Part shown: piece after piece, positions 37,817 through 46,754 of the stretch | Numbering within the stretch: the first letter of the stretch is position 1 | Layout: every line of letters starts with the position of its first letter | Source of the DNA: Ornithinimicrobium pekingense DSM 21552 | GTDB taxonomy: Bacteria > Actinomycetota > Actinomycetes > Actinomycetales > Dermatophilaceae | DNA: 64,000 nt | Direction: 5' to 3' | NCBI RefSeq assembly: GCF_000421185.1 | Contig: NZ_ATWJ01000008.1 | Coordinates: 310,001-374,000, forward strand | Position numbers and translations under genes: made by a program | Notes under the pieces: generated by a model | What the model saw: the letters and a program-made list of their open reading frames with translations, nothing else | Databases searched by the model: none | Told to the model about the DNA's origin: nothing

Positions 37817-38419
37817 ATGAGCACATCGGACCTCAGCTCGGTCCCGCTGGGCGAGCGGGTGACCGTGCGGCACCGGCTCCCCGACGGCCGCGCGACCGAC
37901 GCGGTCGGTGTCCTGTCGGCGCGTGACGAGACGAGCGTCACGCTGCAGACCCGCCGCGGCCAGGTCCGCGTGCTCCTCGCCTCGGTGGTGGTGCACCGGC
38001 GCGTGCGCCCGGCACCCTGGCGCATCGACACCTTCCTGCGCGGCGCCGGCGTCGCGGTCCTCGGCCACGACGGCCTGCTCCTGACCGACGGGGGCGACGG
38101 CACACCGTCGGCCGTGGCCACCCTCGTCGACGCGCTCCGCGGGTCCGGAGTCCCGGTCGTCGTCCTCGCGGACGGCTCCGGTCGCGGTCCGCAGGCCCTG
38201 GCGCGCGCCGGCCTCGAGGGCGTCGTGCCCCTCCTCCTGGAGGTGGCGGCCCCCTCCGACCTGGCGCCCGACTACGCGGCGGTCCACGGCGGCGTCGAGC
38301 AGCGGCTCGGTCGCGAGCTGGCTCGGCCGCAGGTGCGCCTCACCGACGACCGGCCCGACCGGGTGGCCGCGGCCCGCGCGGCCGGGTGGCAGGCTCGGAT
38401 CTTCACCCCACCGGCCTGA
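37817..38419 (+). CDS. Hypothetical protein: SH3-like N-terminus, HAD-like C-terminus
   Basis: 200 aa. Residues 10-65 (LGERVTVRHRLPDGRATDA..VRVLLASVVVHRRV) resemble the SH3-like N-terminal domain seen before some actinobacterial GNAT proteins. The remainder looks like a small HAD-type Rossmann fold ending LTDDRPDRVAAARAAGWQA, but the usual DxDxT nucleophile motif is not present, so activity is doubtful. ATG at 37817 follows TAGAGT (37804-37809) by 7 nt, probably leaderless; an in-frame GTG at 37808 overlaps the -10. The AT-richer stretch 37722-37760 upstream holds a direct repeat of CTTAG. Confidence 0.6.
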   Translation: MSTSDLSSVPLGERVTVRHRLPDGRATDAVGVLSARDETSVTLQTRRGQVRVLLASVVVHRRVRPAPWRIDTFLRGAGVAVLGHDGLLLTDGGDGTPSAVATLVDALRGSGVPVVVLADGSGRGPQALARAGLEGVVPLLLEVAAPSDLAPDYAAVHGGVEQRLGRELARPQVRLTDDRPDRVAAARAAGWQARIFTPPA

Positions 38420-38426
38420 CCGGGCG

Positions 38427-38756
38427 CTACAGGACGGTCGGCTCCTGGCCGGAGTCGCTGGTCATGGGCTTGCCCGACCGGTGCCAGTCGCGCATCCCCC
38501 CGGCGACGTTGACGACGTCGAAGCCCTGCTGCACGAGCCACTGCACCGCCCGCTCCGAGCGGCCGCCGCTGCGGCAGACCACCGGCAGCGGGTCGTCGGT
38601 GACCGGCAGCTCGTCCAGACGTGCCGGGACGTCGCCCATCGGGATGTGCACCGCACCGGGCGCATGACCGGCGGCCCACTCCTGGGGCTCGCGGACGTCG
38701 ACCAGCACGGCGTCGTCGGGCAACTCGGAGACGGAGACGGTAGGAACGTGGTTCAT
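38427..38756 (-). CDS. Rhodanese-like domain protein
   Basis: 109 aa, single domain. LVDVREPQEWAAGHAPGA (about 21-38) and the active-site loop CRSGGRS (Cys near 64) are intact, so a persulfide-forming sulfurtransferase is likely; the acceptor is unknown. The ATG at 38756 has AGGA eight bases upstream; an ATG three codons earlier lacks spacing. It lies 42 bp after the Fpg/Nei stop on the same strand and may share its transcript. Confidence 0.9.
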   Translation of the reverse strand: MNHVPTVSVSELPDDAVLVDVREPQEWAAGHAPGAVHIPMGDVPARLDELPVTDDPLPVVCRSGGRSERAVQWLVQQGFDVVNVAGGMRDWHRSGKPMTSDSGQEPTVL

Positions 38757-38798
38757 GCCCCTCATCCTGACACCGACGGCGCCCGCCCGCCGCCCGTC

Positions 38799-39659
38799 CT
38801 AGCGCAGCAGCCGGGACATCCGGCGGTCGGCCAGCTCCTTGCCACCCGTCTGGCAGGTCGGGCAGTACTGCAGCGAGGAGTCGGCGAAGGACACCTCGTG
38901 CACGGTGTCGCCGCACACCGGGCAGGTCTCCCCGGTCCGGCCGTGGACGTTCATCCCCGCGCGCTTGGCGTCCTTGAGCTGGGCCGCCGGCTTGCCCTCG
39001 GCGGCCAGCACGGCCGCGGCCAGGGTGGTCCGCAGCGCCTCGTAGAGCCGCGCCACCTCCTCCTCGGTCAGCGAGGCCGCCAGCGCGAACGGCGAGAGCC
39101 TCGCCGCGTGGAGCACCTCGTCGGAGTAGGCGTTGCCCACACCGGCGAGCACGGACTGGTCGCGCAGCAGCCCCTTGACCTGGGTGCGGCGACCGGCCAG
39201 CAGCGCCGCGAACTGCGTCAGGTCGAAGTCGTCGGCGAGCGGGTCCGGGCCCAGCGACGCGATGCCGGGGACCGCGGTGGGGTCGGGCACGACATACGCC
39301 GCCAGGCCCTTCTTGGTGCCGGCCTCGGTGAGGTCGAAGCCCGAGCCGTCGTCGAGGCGCACGCGCAGCGCGATGGGGGTCTTGCCGGGGCGGATGCGTG
39401 TGGCGGGCACCTCCTCGTACCAGCGCAGCCAGCCTGCCCGGGCCAGGTGGAAGACCAGGTGGGTGCCGTCGACGTCGACGTCGACGAACTTGCCGTGGCG
39501 CCCCACGCCGTCCACGGGGCGCCCCACGAGGGCGTCCGGGGGCGGGTCGAAGGTCTTGAGCACCGCGATCGAGCCCAGCTCGACGTCCGTGACGACCCGA
39601 CCGGTCATCCGCCCGCCCAGGAAGTCGGCGAGCGCCTGCACCTCGGGCAGCTCAGGCAC
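38799..39659 (-). CDS. Fpg/Nei family DNA glycosylase/AP lyase
   Basis: 286 aa. It starts PELPEV after Met, giving the catalytic Pro and Glu, and ends with a zinc finger (CPVCGD...CPTCQ) and an RRMSRLL tail. It would remove oxidised bases (8-oxoguanine or oxidised pyrimidines) and nick the strand. The ATG overlaps the App1 stop by 8 bp, so translation is probably coupled. The end of the zinc finger reads QTGGKELADRR, slightly different from the usual QR motif, so substrate range may differ from classical Fpg. Confidence 0.9.
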   Translation of the reverse strand: MPELPEVQALADFLGGRMTGRVVTDVELGSIAVLKTFDPPPDALVGRPVDGVGRHGKFVDVDVDGTHLVFHLARAGWLRWYEEVPATRIRPGKTPIALRVRLDDGSGFDLTEAGTKKGLAAYVVPDPTAVPGIASLGPDPLADDFDLTQFAALLAGRRTQVKGLLRDQSVLAGVGNAYSDEVLHAARLSPFALAASLTEEEVARLYEALRTTLAAAVLAAEGKPAAQLKDAKRAGMNVHGRTGETCPVCGDTVHEVSFADSSLQYCPTCQTGGKELADRRMSRLLR

Positions 39660-40752
39660 TGCGGGGCTCCTGCCCGTCGCGCTCCTCGGGTATGCCGTCC
39701 GCCTCCACCGACGGGGGCCGGGCCGCGACCAGCAGCTGGTGCAACCCGTAGCCGTTCGGGGCCTTGAGCATCGGGGCGTCGGTCCGCTTGCCCAGCAGCT
39801 CGTCGGTGGCGACCGGCAGACCGCTGGAGAGCAGCTGCTCGGCCGGCGTCAGCTCGCGGATGCAGATCGCCGAGACGGCCTGCGGGTGGTCCCGGGTGAA
39901 CTCGCCGTAGATGACGGGGTCGTGCTGACCGTCGTCGCCGACGAGGATCCAGCGGATCTGCGGGAACTCCTCGGCGAGGCGGCGCAGCTCGGACTCCTTG
40001 TGCTGCTGCCCCGACCGGAACCAGCCGGTGTTGGTCGGCCCCCAGTCGGTGAGCAGCATCGGGCCCAGGGGGTAGTCGTGCCGACGCAGGAAGCGGGTGA
40101 GCGCCGGGGCGGTGTTCCAGGCGCCGGTGGACAGGTAGAACACCGGCATCCGGGGCTCCTCCGCGACCAGCGCGCGGTAGAGCGAACCCATCCCCGGCAC
40201 CTTCTCGCGGACGATCTCCGAGCGCACGAAGGTGTTCCAGCCGGCGATGAGAATGCGGGGCAGGTGGGTGACCATGATCGTGTCGTCGATGTCGCTGACG
40301 AGGCCGACCTCGACCTCCGGGTCGACGACGAGCACCGACAGCGTCACCGAGTCGCCGTTGTCGAGGCCGATCGTGGCCTCCTGCCAGCCGGGACCCAGCC
40401 CGTGCCCGGGCACGTCGAGGTCGACGTAGCCACCCCGGTCGCTCGAGCCGTGGACGACGGCCTCGCCCATCCGCACGGTGACCGGGACCTGGCCCGCCGG
40501 GGCCGTGAGGAACACCCGCCACCCGCGCTGGGCGATGTCCAGCAAGGAGTCGTGCGCGTGGGTCAGCGCGGTGCGCCGCTCCTCGGGCTCGGTCCGCGAC
40601 AGCGTGACGCGCGCGAAGACCCGGGCCCGGTCGAGGGTGGCGTAGCCCGTGTAGCCCGCCACGCGTTCGTGCCAGCCCTGCCGCCGCAACCGGGACTCGA
40701 TGCGCCGACGGACGGAGTCCTCGAACCGGGCGGCGATGTGGGGACGCGCCAT
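39652..40752 (-). CDS. App1 family protein (DUF2183), putative phosphatidate phosphatase
   Basis: 366 aa. SDIDDTIMVT (near 164) is the DxDxT-type HAD motif of the App1 family, and FYLSTGAWN and ILVGDDGQHDP follow as motifs II and IV. Yeast App1 dephosphorylates phosphatidate; the bacterial substrate is untested. TAGTGT (40766-40761) ends 8 nt before the ATG at 40752 without a Shine-Dalgarno, so the message is probably leaderless. It is followed by Fpg/Nei with an 8-bp overlap, a pairing without obvious functional logic. Confidence 0.85.
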   Translation of the reverse strand: MARPHIAARFEDSVRRRIESRLRRQGWHERVAGYTGYATLDRARVFARVTLSRTEPEERRTALTHAHDSLLDIAQRGWRVFLTAPAGQVPVTVRMGEAVVHGSSDRGGYVDLDVPGHGLGPGWQEATIGLDNGDSVTLSVLVVDPEVEVGLVSDIDDTIMVTHLPRILIAGWNTFVRSEIVREKVPGMGSLYRALVAEEPRMPVFYLSTGAWNTAPALTRFLRRHDYPLGPMLLTDWGPTNTGWFRSGQQHKESELRRLAEEFPQIRWILVGDDGQHDPVIYGEFTRDHPQAVSAICIRELTPAEQLLSSGLPVATDELLGKRTDAPMLKAPNGYGLHQLLVAARPPSVEADGIPEERDGQEPRSA

Positions 40753-40813
40753 AGGCACACACACTATCCGCGTCGGGCCCTCGCCGGGTCGTCCGGCCGT
40801 CTGCCCGTGCAGG

Positions 40814-42652
40814 TCAGCTCGCGCCCTGGACCGCGGTCTCCCAGGCCCGGGCGCGCTCCTGCGCCTCCCTCTCCGCCTTCTTCTTCTCGGCCGCCTTCTT
40901 CTCCGCGGCCTTCTTCTCGGCCGCCTTCTTCTCGGCCGCCTTCTTCTCGGCCGCCTTCTTCTCCGCGGCCTTCTTCTCGGCCGCCTTCTTCTCGGCCGTG
41001 GCCGTGGCACCGGGGGCGCCGTCGACGCGGCCCGCCTCGAGGGCCTGTGCCTCGACAGCGGCCCAGGTGGGCCCGTCGACGACACCGGTCGGCTCGAGCT
41101 CGGCGGCCTTCTGCACCTCGATGACCGCTGCCTCGGTCCCGGGGCCGAAGCTGCCGTCGTCGTCGACGCCGAGCAGCTGCTGCAGGAGGGTCACCGCGCC
41201 GCCCATGTAGGGGCTGTCGCTGCGACCCTCGACGGTCGCGCGCTTGGCCAGCTCCCCGTCAGGGTCGGCCTGCTCGTCGAGGTCACCGTGCTCCAGCTCG
41301 ACGTCGCGGATCACCAGGGTCGGGTGGGCCGCCCGCTCCAGCAGCACCCAGGTCAGCGGGGTCACCGTGGCCGGGGCGTCACCGCGCCGCGACGCCTGGA
41401 CCTTGAGCACCGGCACCGTCTGCTCCCACTCGGTGAGCGCCTTCGCGGTCAGCGGCCCGAACGACCCGTCGGCCTCGACGCCGAGCGCCTCCTGCAGCAC
41501 CGTCACGGCCTCCCCCTCGTCACCCTGGGTGAGCGTGGTGCGCAGGTGGGGGGTGAACGCGGTCGTCTGCCACTCCTGACGAGGGACCGCGAGGGCGTCG
41601 GGGGGCAAGGGCGCGAGCTCCTGGCCGGTCGCCACGGCGTAGGAGAACTCGTCGGCGACCCCGGTGGCCGGGATGTCGTGCTCCTCCTGCCACTCCACCA
41701 GGGCCCGGCGCGTGGCCTCGTCGAGCACACCGGTGGGCTCCAGCTCGAGCACCTCCTGCAGCATGGCGACCCCCGACCCCGACTCCCCGGGCCGGACCCG
41801 GGCCAGCCCGGTGCTGGGGACCGCGGCGACCGTGGCGGCGTCGCAGGCGCTCGTGCGGGGCGCCTGGTGCAGGGCGGCATACTGCCGCGGCGTCACGTCG
41901 CAGGGGCCCAGGTCGGGCTCGGTGACCGCCACCCCCGTCCACCAGGAGGTGCGCATCTGGGCACCGTCCCAGGTGAAGGAGAAGTGGATGTGGTCGGTGT
42001 GCGGGTTGCCGGTGTAGTAGCTCCACCGGCCGCTGTTGTTGTCCCAGATCAGCCCGTTCCAGATCAGGTACTCGATGCCGAACCGCTTGGCCACCTCACC
42101 GTCGTCGGCGACCAGCCAGGAGATGACGGCGTCGGCGATCTGACGGTCCGCCGAGTCCCAGGCGTTCAGCGGCCAGTCGAGCGCGCGTCCGTCGTGGTGG
42201 AAGGAGGCGTAGTCGATGCACGGCCGGGCCCCGGAGAAGCTGGGCCGGTCGTAGTGGCTGCTGACCAGCAGCGCGAACGCGGTGACACCCGGGCGGGTGG
42301 CCGGGTCGCAGGAGATCTGCTGGGCGAACGGACCCTTCTCGTCGACCTGCTCGGGCAGCCCCTCACGGGTCGGCGGCTCGGGCACGACGTCGGGGTCGGC
42401 CGGGACCGGCACGAAGCTCGCGGACCCCCCGAAGCCCCCGTTGGGCGTGAATCCTGTCCGCGGTCCCGGCACGGCGGGAGCCGCCGGCGCCGGGCCGGCC
42501 CCCTGGTCACCCTCGACCGGCGGGTCGTCGGCCAGCGCCGGCAGGGCGCCGCCCGCGGCGATGACCCCAGCCAGCACGGCTGCTGCGCTCCACCGCGTCG
42601 CCCGCTCGCCCGCGCCACTACCCCTGTGGCGCGCGCCCCCGTTGCGTCGCAT
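40814..42652 (-). CDS. Secreted peptidoglycan-binding protein with AEKKA repeat tail
   Basis: 612 aa. Basic N-terminus, signal helix (about 20-42), a conserved domain with TDHIHFSFTW (about 225-234; D/H motif of hypothetical actinobacterial proteins, possibly a peptidase-like fold), then three peptidoglycan-binding modules (near 305-340, 385-420 and 485-530) and a C-terminal tail of eight AEKKA pentads. It should be exported and bind cell wall; no clear catalytic site is established. The ATG at 42652 follows AGGAG at about ten bases. Confidence 0.75.
   Translation of the reverse strand: MRRNGGARHRGSGAGERATRWSAAAVLAGVIAAGGALPALADDPPVEGDQGAGPAPAAPAVPGPRTGFTPNGGFGGSASFVPVPADPDVVPEPPTREGLPEQVDEKGPFAQQISCDPATRPGVTAFALLVSSHYDRPSFSGARPCIDYASFHHDGRALDWPLNAWDSADRQIADAVISWLVADDGEVAKRFGIEYLIWNGLIWDNNSGRWSYYTGNPHTDHIHFSFTWDGAQMRTSWWTGVAVTEPDLGPCDVTPRQYAALHQAPRTSACDAATVAAVPSTGLARVRPGESGSGVAMLQEVLELEPTGVLDEATRRALVEWQEEHDIPATGVADEFSYAVATGQELAPLPPDALAVPRQEWQTTAFTPHLRTTLTQGDEGEAVTVLQEALGVEADGSFGPLTAKALTEWEQTVPVLKVQASRRGDAPATVTPLTWVLLERAAHPTLVIRDVELEHGDLDEQADPDGELAKRATVEGRSDSPYMGGAVTLLQQLLGVDDDGSFGPGTEAAVIEVQKAAELEPTGVVDGPTWAAVEAQALEAGRVDGAPGATATAEKKAAEKKAAEKKAAEKKAAEKKAAEKKAAEKKAAEKKKAEREAQERARAWETAVQGAS
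40880..40998 (-). repeat. 15-bp tandem repeat encoding AEKKA (about 8 units)
   Basis: Units of CCGCCTTCTTCTCGG with CCGCG/GGCCG swaps at the joints, in frame with the C-terminus of the peptidoglycan-binding protein. A Lys-rich helix of this kind can bind teichoic acid or the membrane. Copy number may vary between strains. Confidence 0.8.
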
Positions 42653-42944
42653 GTCCCGACTGCTCCTGTCCTCGACCCATCGTCGGATCCGCTCTCGCAG
42701 CCCCCTGCGGCGGCGGTCGCGTGCGACGACTCTATGCCGCCGGGAGCGGCTGGACAATGCCCTGGCCCACATTTCGTCTCCCGGTCTGAAGGTGGTTCAC
42801 CACACGCGTCACACCCGCCCCAGATCCACCCTGTGCGGGCCCTCGGTCCTGCCGGTTCCTCCCACCCGGGGCGGCACATGCACTACCTTGCATGACAACG
42901 GCTCGACGTCGAGTCGTTCATCGCCTGTGAGGAGCAGTATCGCC
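42653..42944. other. 292-bp divergent intergenic region
   Basis: Separates the peptidoglycan-binding protein gene from the CWB2-nucleotidase. I see ribosome sites at both ends and a CTCGACGTCGAG palindrome (42902-42913), but no clear -35/-10 pair or RNA gene. Confidence 0.4.
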
Positions 42945-45653
42945 ATGTCCCTGTCCCCCCGAGACAGATCGAACCGCCGGGCCTTCGTGGCCGCCAGCGC
43001 GGCGTTGATGCTGGTGGCGGGAGGTGCCCAGGTCGCCTCGTCCGCGCCTGACGGGCCCGACGTCGAACCGGCACCCCATACCCCCGTCCTGCCCGACCCG
43101 ACCCAGGTCCACCGCCTCTCAGGCGACGACCGCTACGAGACGGCCGCCGAGATCGCGCGCAACTACCCGGCGGACGCGACCCGCACGGTCGTCATCGCCT
43201 CCGGCACCGACTTCCCCGACGCCCTGTCCGCCCAGCTGCCCGCCTCCGTGACCGGGGCGACGCTCGGGGAGGACCAGGCAGCGGGAGCCCCCGTGCCGAT
43301 CCTGCTGACCCAGCCCGAGCGGCTGCCCAACGCCACCCGCGCCGCGCTGGAGGACCTGCGCCCCAGCCGCATCGTCGTCGTCGGCGGCACCGCCGCCGTC
43401 TCCGGTGCGGTCCAGGCCGAGCTCGGCGGCTATGCCGCCAGCGTGCAGCGCCTCTCCGGCATCGACCGCTACGAGACCTCGGCCGCGGTGGCCGGCTCCT
43501 ACCCCTCCGGGCTCCCGGTCCTCTACGTCACCACCGGCCGGACCTACGCCGACGCGCTCTCGGTCGGTGCGCTGGCGGGCAAGGAGGGCGTGCCGGTGCT
43601 GCTCACCGACCCCACGCGCCTGCGCTCCGTCACGGCCAGCACGATCGAGGCGCTCGCGCCGCAGTCCGTGGTCGTCGTCGGCGGCGACGGTGCCGTCTCG
43701 GAGACCGTGGTCGAGTCGATCGCGGCGATCGTGCCGGACACCACCCGCGTCGGAGGCACCAACCGCTACGAGACCGCGGCCGCGGTCGCCGGCTCCTACG
43801 AGGCGGACACGGTGGCCTTCCTGGCCAGCGGCCGGGCCTTCCCGGACGGGCTGACCGGTGGCGCCTTCGCGGGCCACCACGGCGGACCCCTCCTGCTGAC
43901 CCGCCCCGACCTGCTCCCCAGCGCGACGGCGACCTCCCTGGAGGTCCTCTCCCCCCAGGGCGTGGTGGCCTTCGGCGGGCCCGGCGCCGTCAACCCGGCG
44001 GTGGTGGACATGCTGGAGATCGCGCTGCCGACGTGGTTCGACGAGCTCGTCGTGCAGATGCTGTCCTTCAACGACTACCACGGGCACATCGCCGAGGAGA
44101 ACGGCACGCTGACGGCCGAGCAGGACCCGGACCAGCACCTCGTCGGCGGCGCGGTCAACCTGTCCACGACCCTGGACATGCTGCGCACCCGCTCCTACGA
44201 CGAGCAGAGCCTGACGGTCGCGGCCGGTGACCTCATCGGCGGCTCGACCTTCCTCTCCGGCCTGTTCCAGGACGAGCCCTCGGTCGAGACGCTCGAGGTC
44301 GCCGGCCTGGACATCTCCAGCGTGGGCAACCACGAGTTCGACGAGGGCGTCACCGAGCTGCTGCGTATGCAGCACGGCGGCAACCACCCCGAGCTCGGCC
44401 AGTTCGGTGACGAGCCCTACGACGGCGCGGACTTCCAGTGGCTGGCGGCCAACGTCATCGACCGCACCAGCGGCGAGCCGATCCTGCCCGCCACGGACGT
44501 GCGCCGGGTCGCGGGCGTCGACGTCGGCTTCATCGGGATGACCCTGGAGGAGACCCCCAGCCTGGTCAGCCCGGGCGGCGTCGCCACCGTCGAGTTCCGC
44601 GACGAGGTCGAGACGGCCAACGCCCAGGCCGCGGCGCTGCAGGCCCGCGGAGTCGAGTCGATCGTGGTGCTGCTGCACGAGGGCGGCGCCCAGGCCGGCA
44701 CCTACAACGGCTGCGAGGGCATCTCCGGCCCGATCGTCCAGATCGCCGAGAACCTGGACCCGGCCATCGACGCCGTGGTCACCGGGCACACCCACCAGCC
44801 CTACATCTGCAGCATCGACGACCCCGCCGGTGAGCCCCGCACGGTCACCAGCGCCAACCAGTACGGCCGTGTCGTCACCGAGACCGCGCTGACGGTCAGC
44901 CGCAGCACCGGTGACGTCATCCGCGACCGCGTCCGCTCGGAGAACCACCTGGTCCTGCAGTCCGTCGCGGACGACCCGGAGATGGTCGACGTCGTCGCCA
45001 AGTGGACGGCCCGCGCCGAGGTGCTGGCCGGTCGCGTGGTCGGCACGGTCGCCGAGGACATCACCGGCGACGCCGGTGGCGACCGCGGCATCGAGACGCC
45101 GATGGCCAACCTCATCGCCGACGTCATCCTGGCGGCCACCGACGGCGCCGACGAGGGTGGTGCCCAGATCTCCTTCATGAACGTCGGCGGGGTCCGGGCC
45201 AGCCTGCTGGTCGACCAGGTCACCAACGGCGAGGAGCCGGGCCAGGTCACCTACGAGGAGGCCTACAACGTCATGCCGTTCGGCAACCTGCTGGTGTCGG
45301 TCGACATGACCGGCGCGCAGGTCAAGGCGGCCCTGGAGCAGCAGTTCGTCCCCACCCGCGGCCGGCAGTACCTGGCGCTGGGCGTGAGCGAGGGCTTCTC
45401 CTACACCTGGGACGACACCCAGCCGCAGGGCAGCAAGGTGAGCGGGATGACGCTGAACGGCACCCCGCTGGACCTCGACGCGACCTACCGGGTCTCGACG
45501 CTGAACTTCCTGCAGCAGGGCGGTGACAACTTCACGGCGTTCACCGAGGGCACCAACCTCACCGGCGGTCCCGAGGACCTGGCGGCACTGGTCGCCTACC
45601 TCGACGCCAACCCGGGCCTGACCGCACCGGGCGACCGCGTCACGGGGCTGTGA
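42945..45653 (+). CDS. Cell-wall-anchored 5'-nucleotidase/metallophosphatase with CWB2 repeats
   Basis: 902 aa. Signal peptide (about 1-33), three CWB2 repeats (about 55-355, each with an RLSG-DRYETAA and a VVVGG-AVS motif), then a calcineurin-like metallophosphatase domain (SFNDYHGHI near 370, GNHEFDEG near 462, GHTHQPYIC near 615) and the 5'-nucleotidase C-terminal domain (about 690-890). It should release phosphate from nucleotides at the cell surface. GAGGAG lies 11 bases before the ATG; the open frame upstream is a shadow. Unusually the anchor is N-terminal, the opposite of the giant oxidase. Confidence 0.9.
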   Translation: MSLSPRDRSNRRAFVAASAALMLVAGGAQVASSAPDGPDVEPAPHTPVLPDPTQVHRLSGDDRYETAAEIARNYPADATRTVVIASGTDFPDALSAQLPASVTGATLGEDQAAGAPVPILLTQPERLPNATRAALEDLRPSRIVVVGGTAAVSGAVQAELGGYAASVQRLSGIDRYETSAAVAGSYPSGLPVLYVTTGRTYADALSVGALAGKEGVPVLLTDPTRLRSVTASTIEALAPQSVVVVGGDGAVSETVVESIAAIVPDTTRVGGTNRYETAAAVAGSYEADTVAFLASGRAFPDGLTGGAFAGHHGGPLLLTRPDLLPSATATSLEVLSPQGVVAFGGPGAVNPAVVDMLEIALPTWFDELVVQMLSFNDYHGHIAEENGTLTAEQDPDQHLVGGAVNLSTTLDMLRTRSYDEQSLTVAAGDLIGGSTFLSGLFQDEPSVETLEVAGLDISSVGNHEFDEGVTELLRMQHGGNHPELGQFGDEPYDGADFQWLAANVIDRTSGEPILPATDVRRVAGVDVGFIGMTLEETPSLVSPGGVATVEFRDEVETANAQAAALQARGVESIVVLLHEGGAQAGTYNGCEGISGPIVQIAENLDPAIDAVVTGHTHQPYICSIDDPAGEPRTVTSANQYGRVVTETALTVSRSTGDVIRDRVRSENHLVLQSVADDPEMVDVVAKWTARAEVLAGRVVGTVAEDITGDAGGDRGIETPMANLIADVILAATDGADEGGAQISFMNVGGVRASLLVDQVTNGEEPGQVTYEEAYNVMPFGNLLVSVDMTGAQVKAALEQQFVPTRGRQYLALGVSEGFSYTWDDTQPQGSKVSGMTLNGTPLDLDATYRVSTLNFLQQGGDNFTAFTEGTNLTGGPEDLAALVAYLDANPGLTAPGDRVTGL

Positions 45654-45678
45654 GCCTGACCTAGGCACGTCCGACCCC

Positions 45679-45712
45679 GCGGGGGCCGCCACCGACCGGT
45701 GGCGGCCCCCGC
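45679..45712 (+). terminator. Rho-independent-like terminator after the nucleotidase
   Basis: A perfect 16-bp stem (45679-45694 and 45697-45712) with a 2-nt loop, followed by ACTGTTTGT. It begins 25 bp after the stop codon. A short T-run follows the stem. Confidence 0.8.
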
Positions 45713-45716
45713 ACTG

Positions 45717-45750
45717 TTTGTACAAGGTCCGTCCAGACTTGCGCTATGGT
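45717..45750 (+). promoter_or_regulatory. Probable autoregulatory operator and -10 of the MerR/B12 gene
   Basis: Three 11-bp steps, TTTGTACAAGG (45717-45727), TCCGTCCAGAC (45728-45738) and TTGCGCTATGG (45739-45749), resemble the 3x11 repeats found at two other promoters, less perfectly. The third overlaps -10 TATGGT (45745-45750). The first contains TTGTACAA, a perfect palindrome. Confidence 0.45.
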
Positions 45751-45785
45751 TGGACGATCAACATCCGATCGGGCCAGGAGGCACG

Positions 45786-46754
45786 GTGCCGGTGCGCTAC
45801 ACGGTCAAGCAGGTCAGCCAGCTCACGGGGATCTCCACGGATCTGCTGCGCGCCTGGGAGCGGCGCTACGGCGTCGTGTCCCCGCGCCGGACGGCCTCGC
45901 GCTACCGCCTCTACGGCGACGACGACGTGGCCCGTCTGCGCCGCATGGCCGAGCTCGTCGCCGGAGGAGCCCCGGCGTCCCTCGCCGCCGAGCAGGTGGT
46001 GGCCGAGAGCCCGCCTGACCTCGACGGCGGGACCACCGCCTCGCCGGACGGGCCGCAGACCTCCGGCAACGGGCACCGCACCCCCGCAGGAGGCGCCGAG
46101 CTGGGGTGGACGCCGGCCGCCCTCCCCCCGTCGGCACTGCCCCCCGTCGACGCCCTGGCCGAGGCGGCCCGGAACCTCGACCGGGCCGCCCTGGAGCGCA
46201 CGCTCGACCGTGCGATGGCGGCCGGCTCGTTCGAGACGGTCTTCGACGAGTGGCTCACGCCGGCCCTGGTGCGGGTCGGTGAGGGCTGGGCGGCCGAGGA
46301 GATCAGCGTGGCGGGCGAGCACTTCGTCAGCGCGGCGGTCCACCGGCGGCTGAGCCAGGCGTTCGAGGCCGCCGGCACGGCGGTCAACGCCCCGGTCGTC
46401 ATGGTCGGGCTGCCGCCGCGGACGATGCACGAGCTGGCGGCGCTCGCGCTGGCCACCTGCCTGCGGCGCCGTGGGGTCGACGTGCGTTACCTGGGCGCCG
46501 ACCTGCCGGTCGCCAGCTGGGTGTCGGCCGCCCGACGGCTCGAGCCGGCCGCCGTCGCCATCTCGGTGCCCCGCCCTGCGGACGAGCAGGCGGCGGCCGA
46601 GCTGGTGCGCGCGCTCGCCGAGGCCGACCCCACGCTGCGCATCTTCGCCGGCGGCCGGGGCTGCGCCGGCTGGGGCGAGGAGCAGCCGGCCACGGTGCTG
46701 CAGGGCTCGGTCACCCGCAGCGCGCACGACCTCGCCGTCAGCCTCGCGACCTGA
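45786..46754 (+). CDS. MerR-family regulator with B12-binding domain (CarH/LitR type)
   Basis: 322 aa. N-terminal MerR HTH (YTVKQVSQLTGISTDLLRAW), a P/G-rich linker (about 75-115), a four-helix cap with W-x9-EH (WAAEEISVAGEH, near 170-181), the signature His-donating motif of CarH, and a Rossmann B12 domain. The base-off motif D/E-x-H-x-x-G reads T-M-H-E-L-A near 215, keeping the His. CarH/LitR proteins bind adenosylcobalamin in the dark and repress; light breaks the tetramer. The GTG at 45786 follows AGGAGG by four bases; a second GTG at 45792 has better spacing. The end overlaps the convergent SDR gene by 17 bp. Confidence 0.88.
   Translation: MPVRYTVKQVSQLTGISTDLLRAWERRYGVVSPRRTASRYRLYGDDDVARLRRMAELVAGGAPASLAAEQVVAESPPDLDGGTTASPDGPQTSGNGHRTPAGGAELGWTPAALPPSALPPVDALAEAARNLDRAALERTLDRAMAAGSFETVFDEWLTPALVRVGEGWAAEEISVAGEHFVSAAVHRRLSQAFEAAGTAVNAPVVMVGLPPRTMHELAALALATCLRRRGVDVRYLGADLPVASWVSAARRLEPAAVAISVPRPADEQAAAELVRALAEADPTLRIFAGGRGCAGWGEEQPATVLQGSVTRSAHDLAVSLAT

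Noticed and set aside
40700-42895. 731-codon plus-strand frame opposite the peptidoglycan-binding protein
   Set aside because: Leucine/arginine-rich shadow; its L-rich runs are the complement of the AEKKA repeat.
43119-45725. 868-codon minus-strand frame opposite the nucleotidase
   Set aside because: Antisense shadow; the opposite strand carries clear CWB2 and phosphatase motifs.
45655-45785. Cobalamin riboswitch near the B12 regulator
   Set aside because: No B12-box-like core; the region is a terminator hairpin plus promoter.
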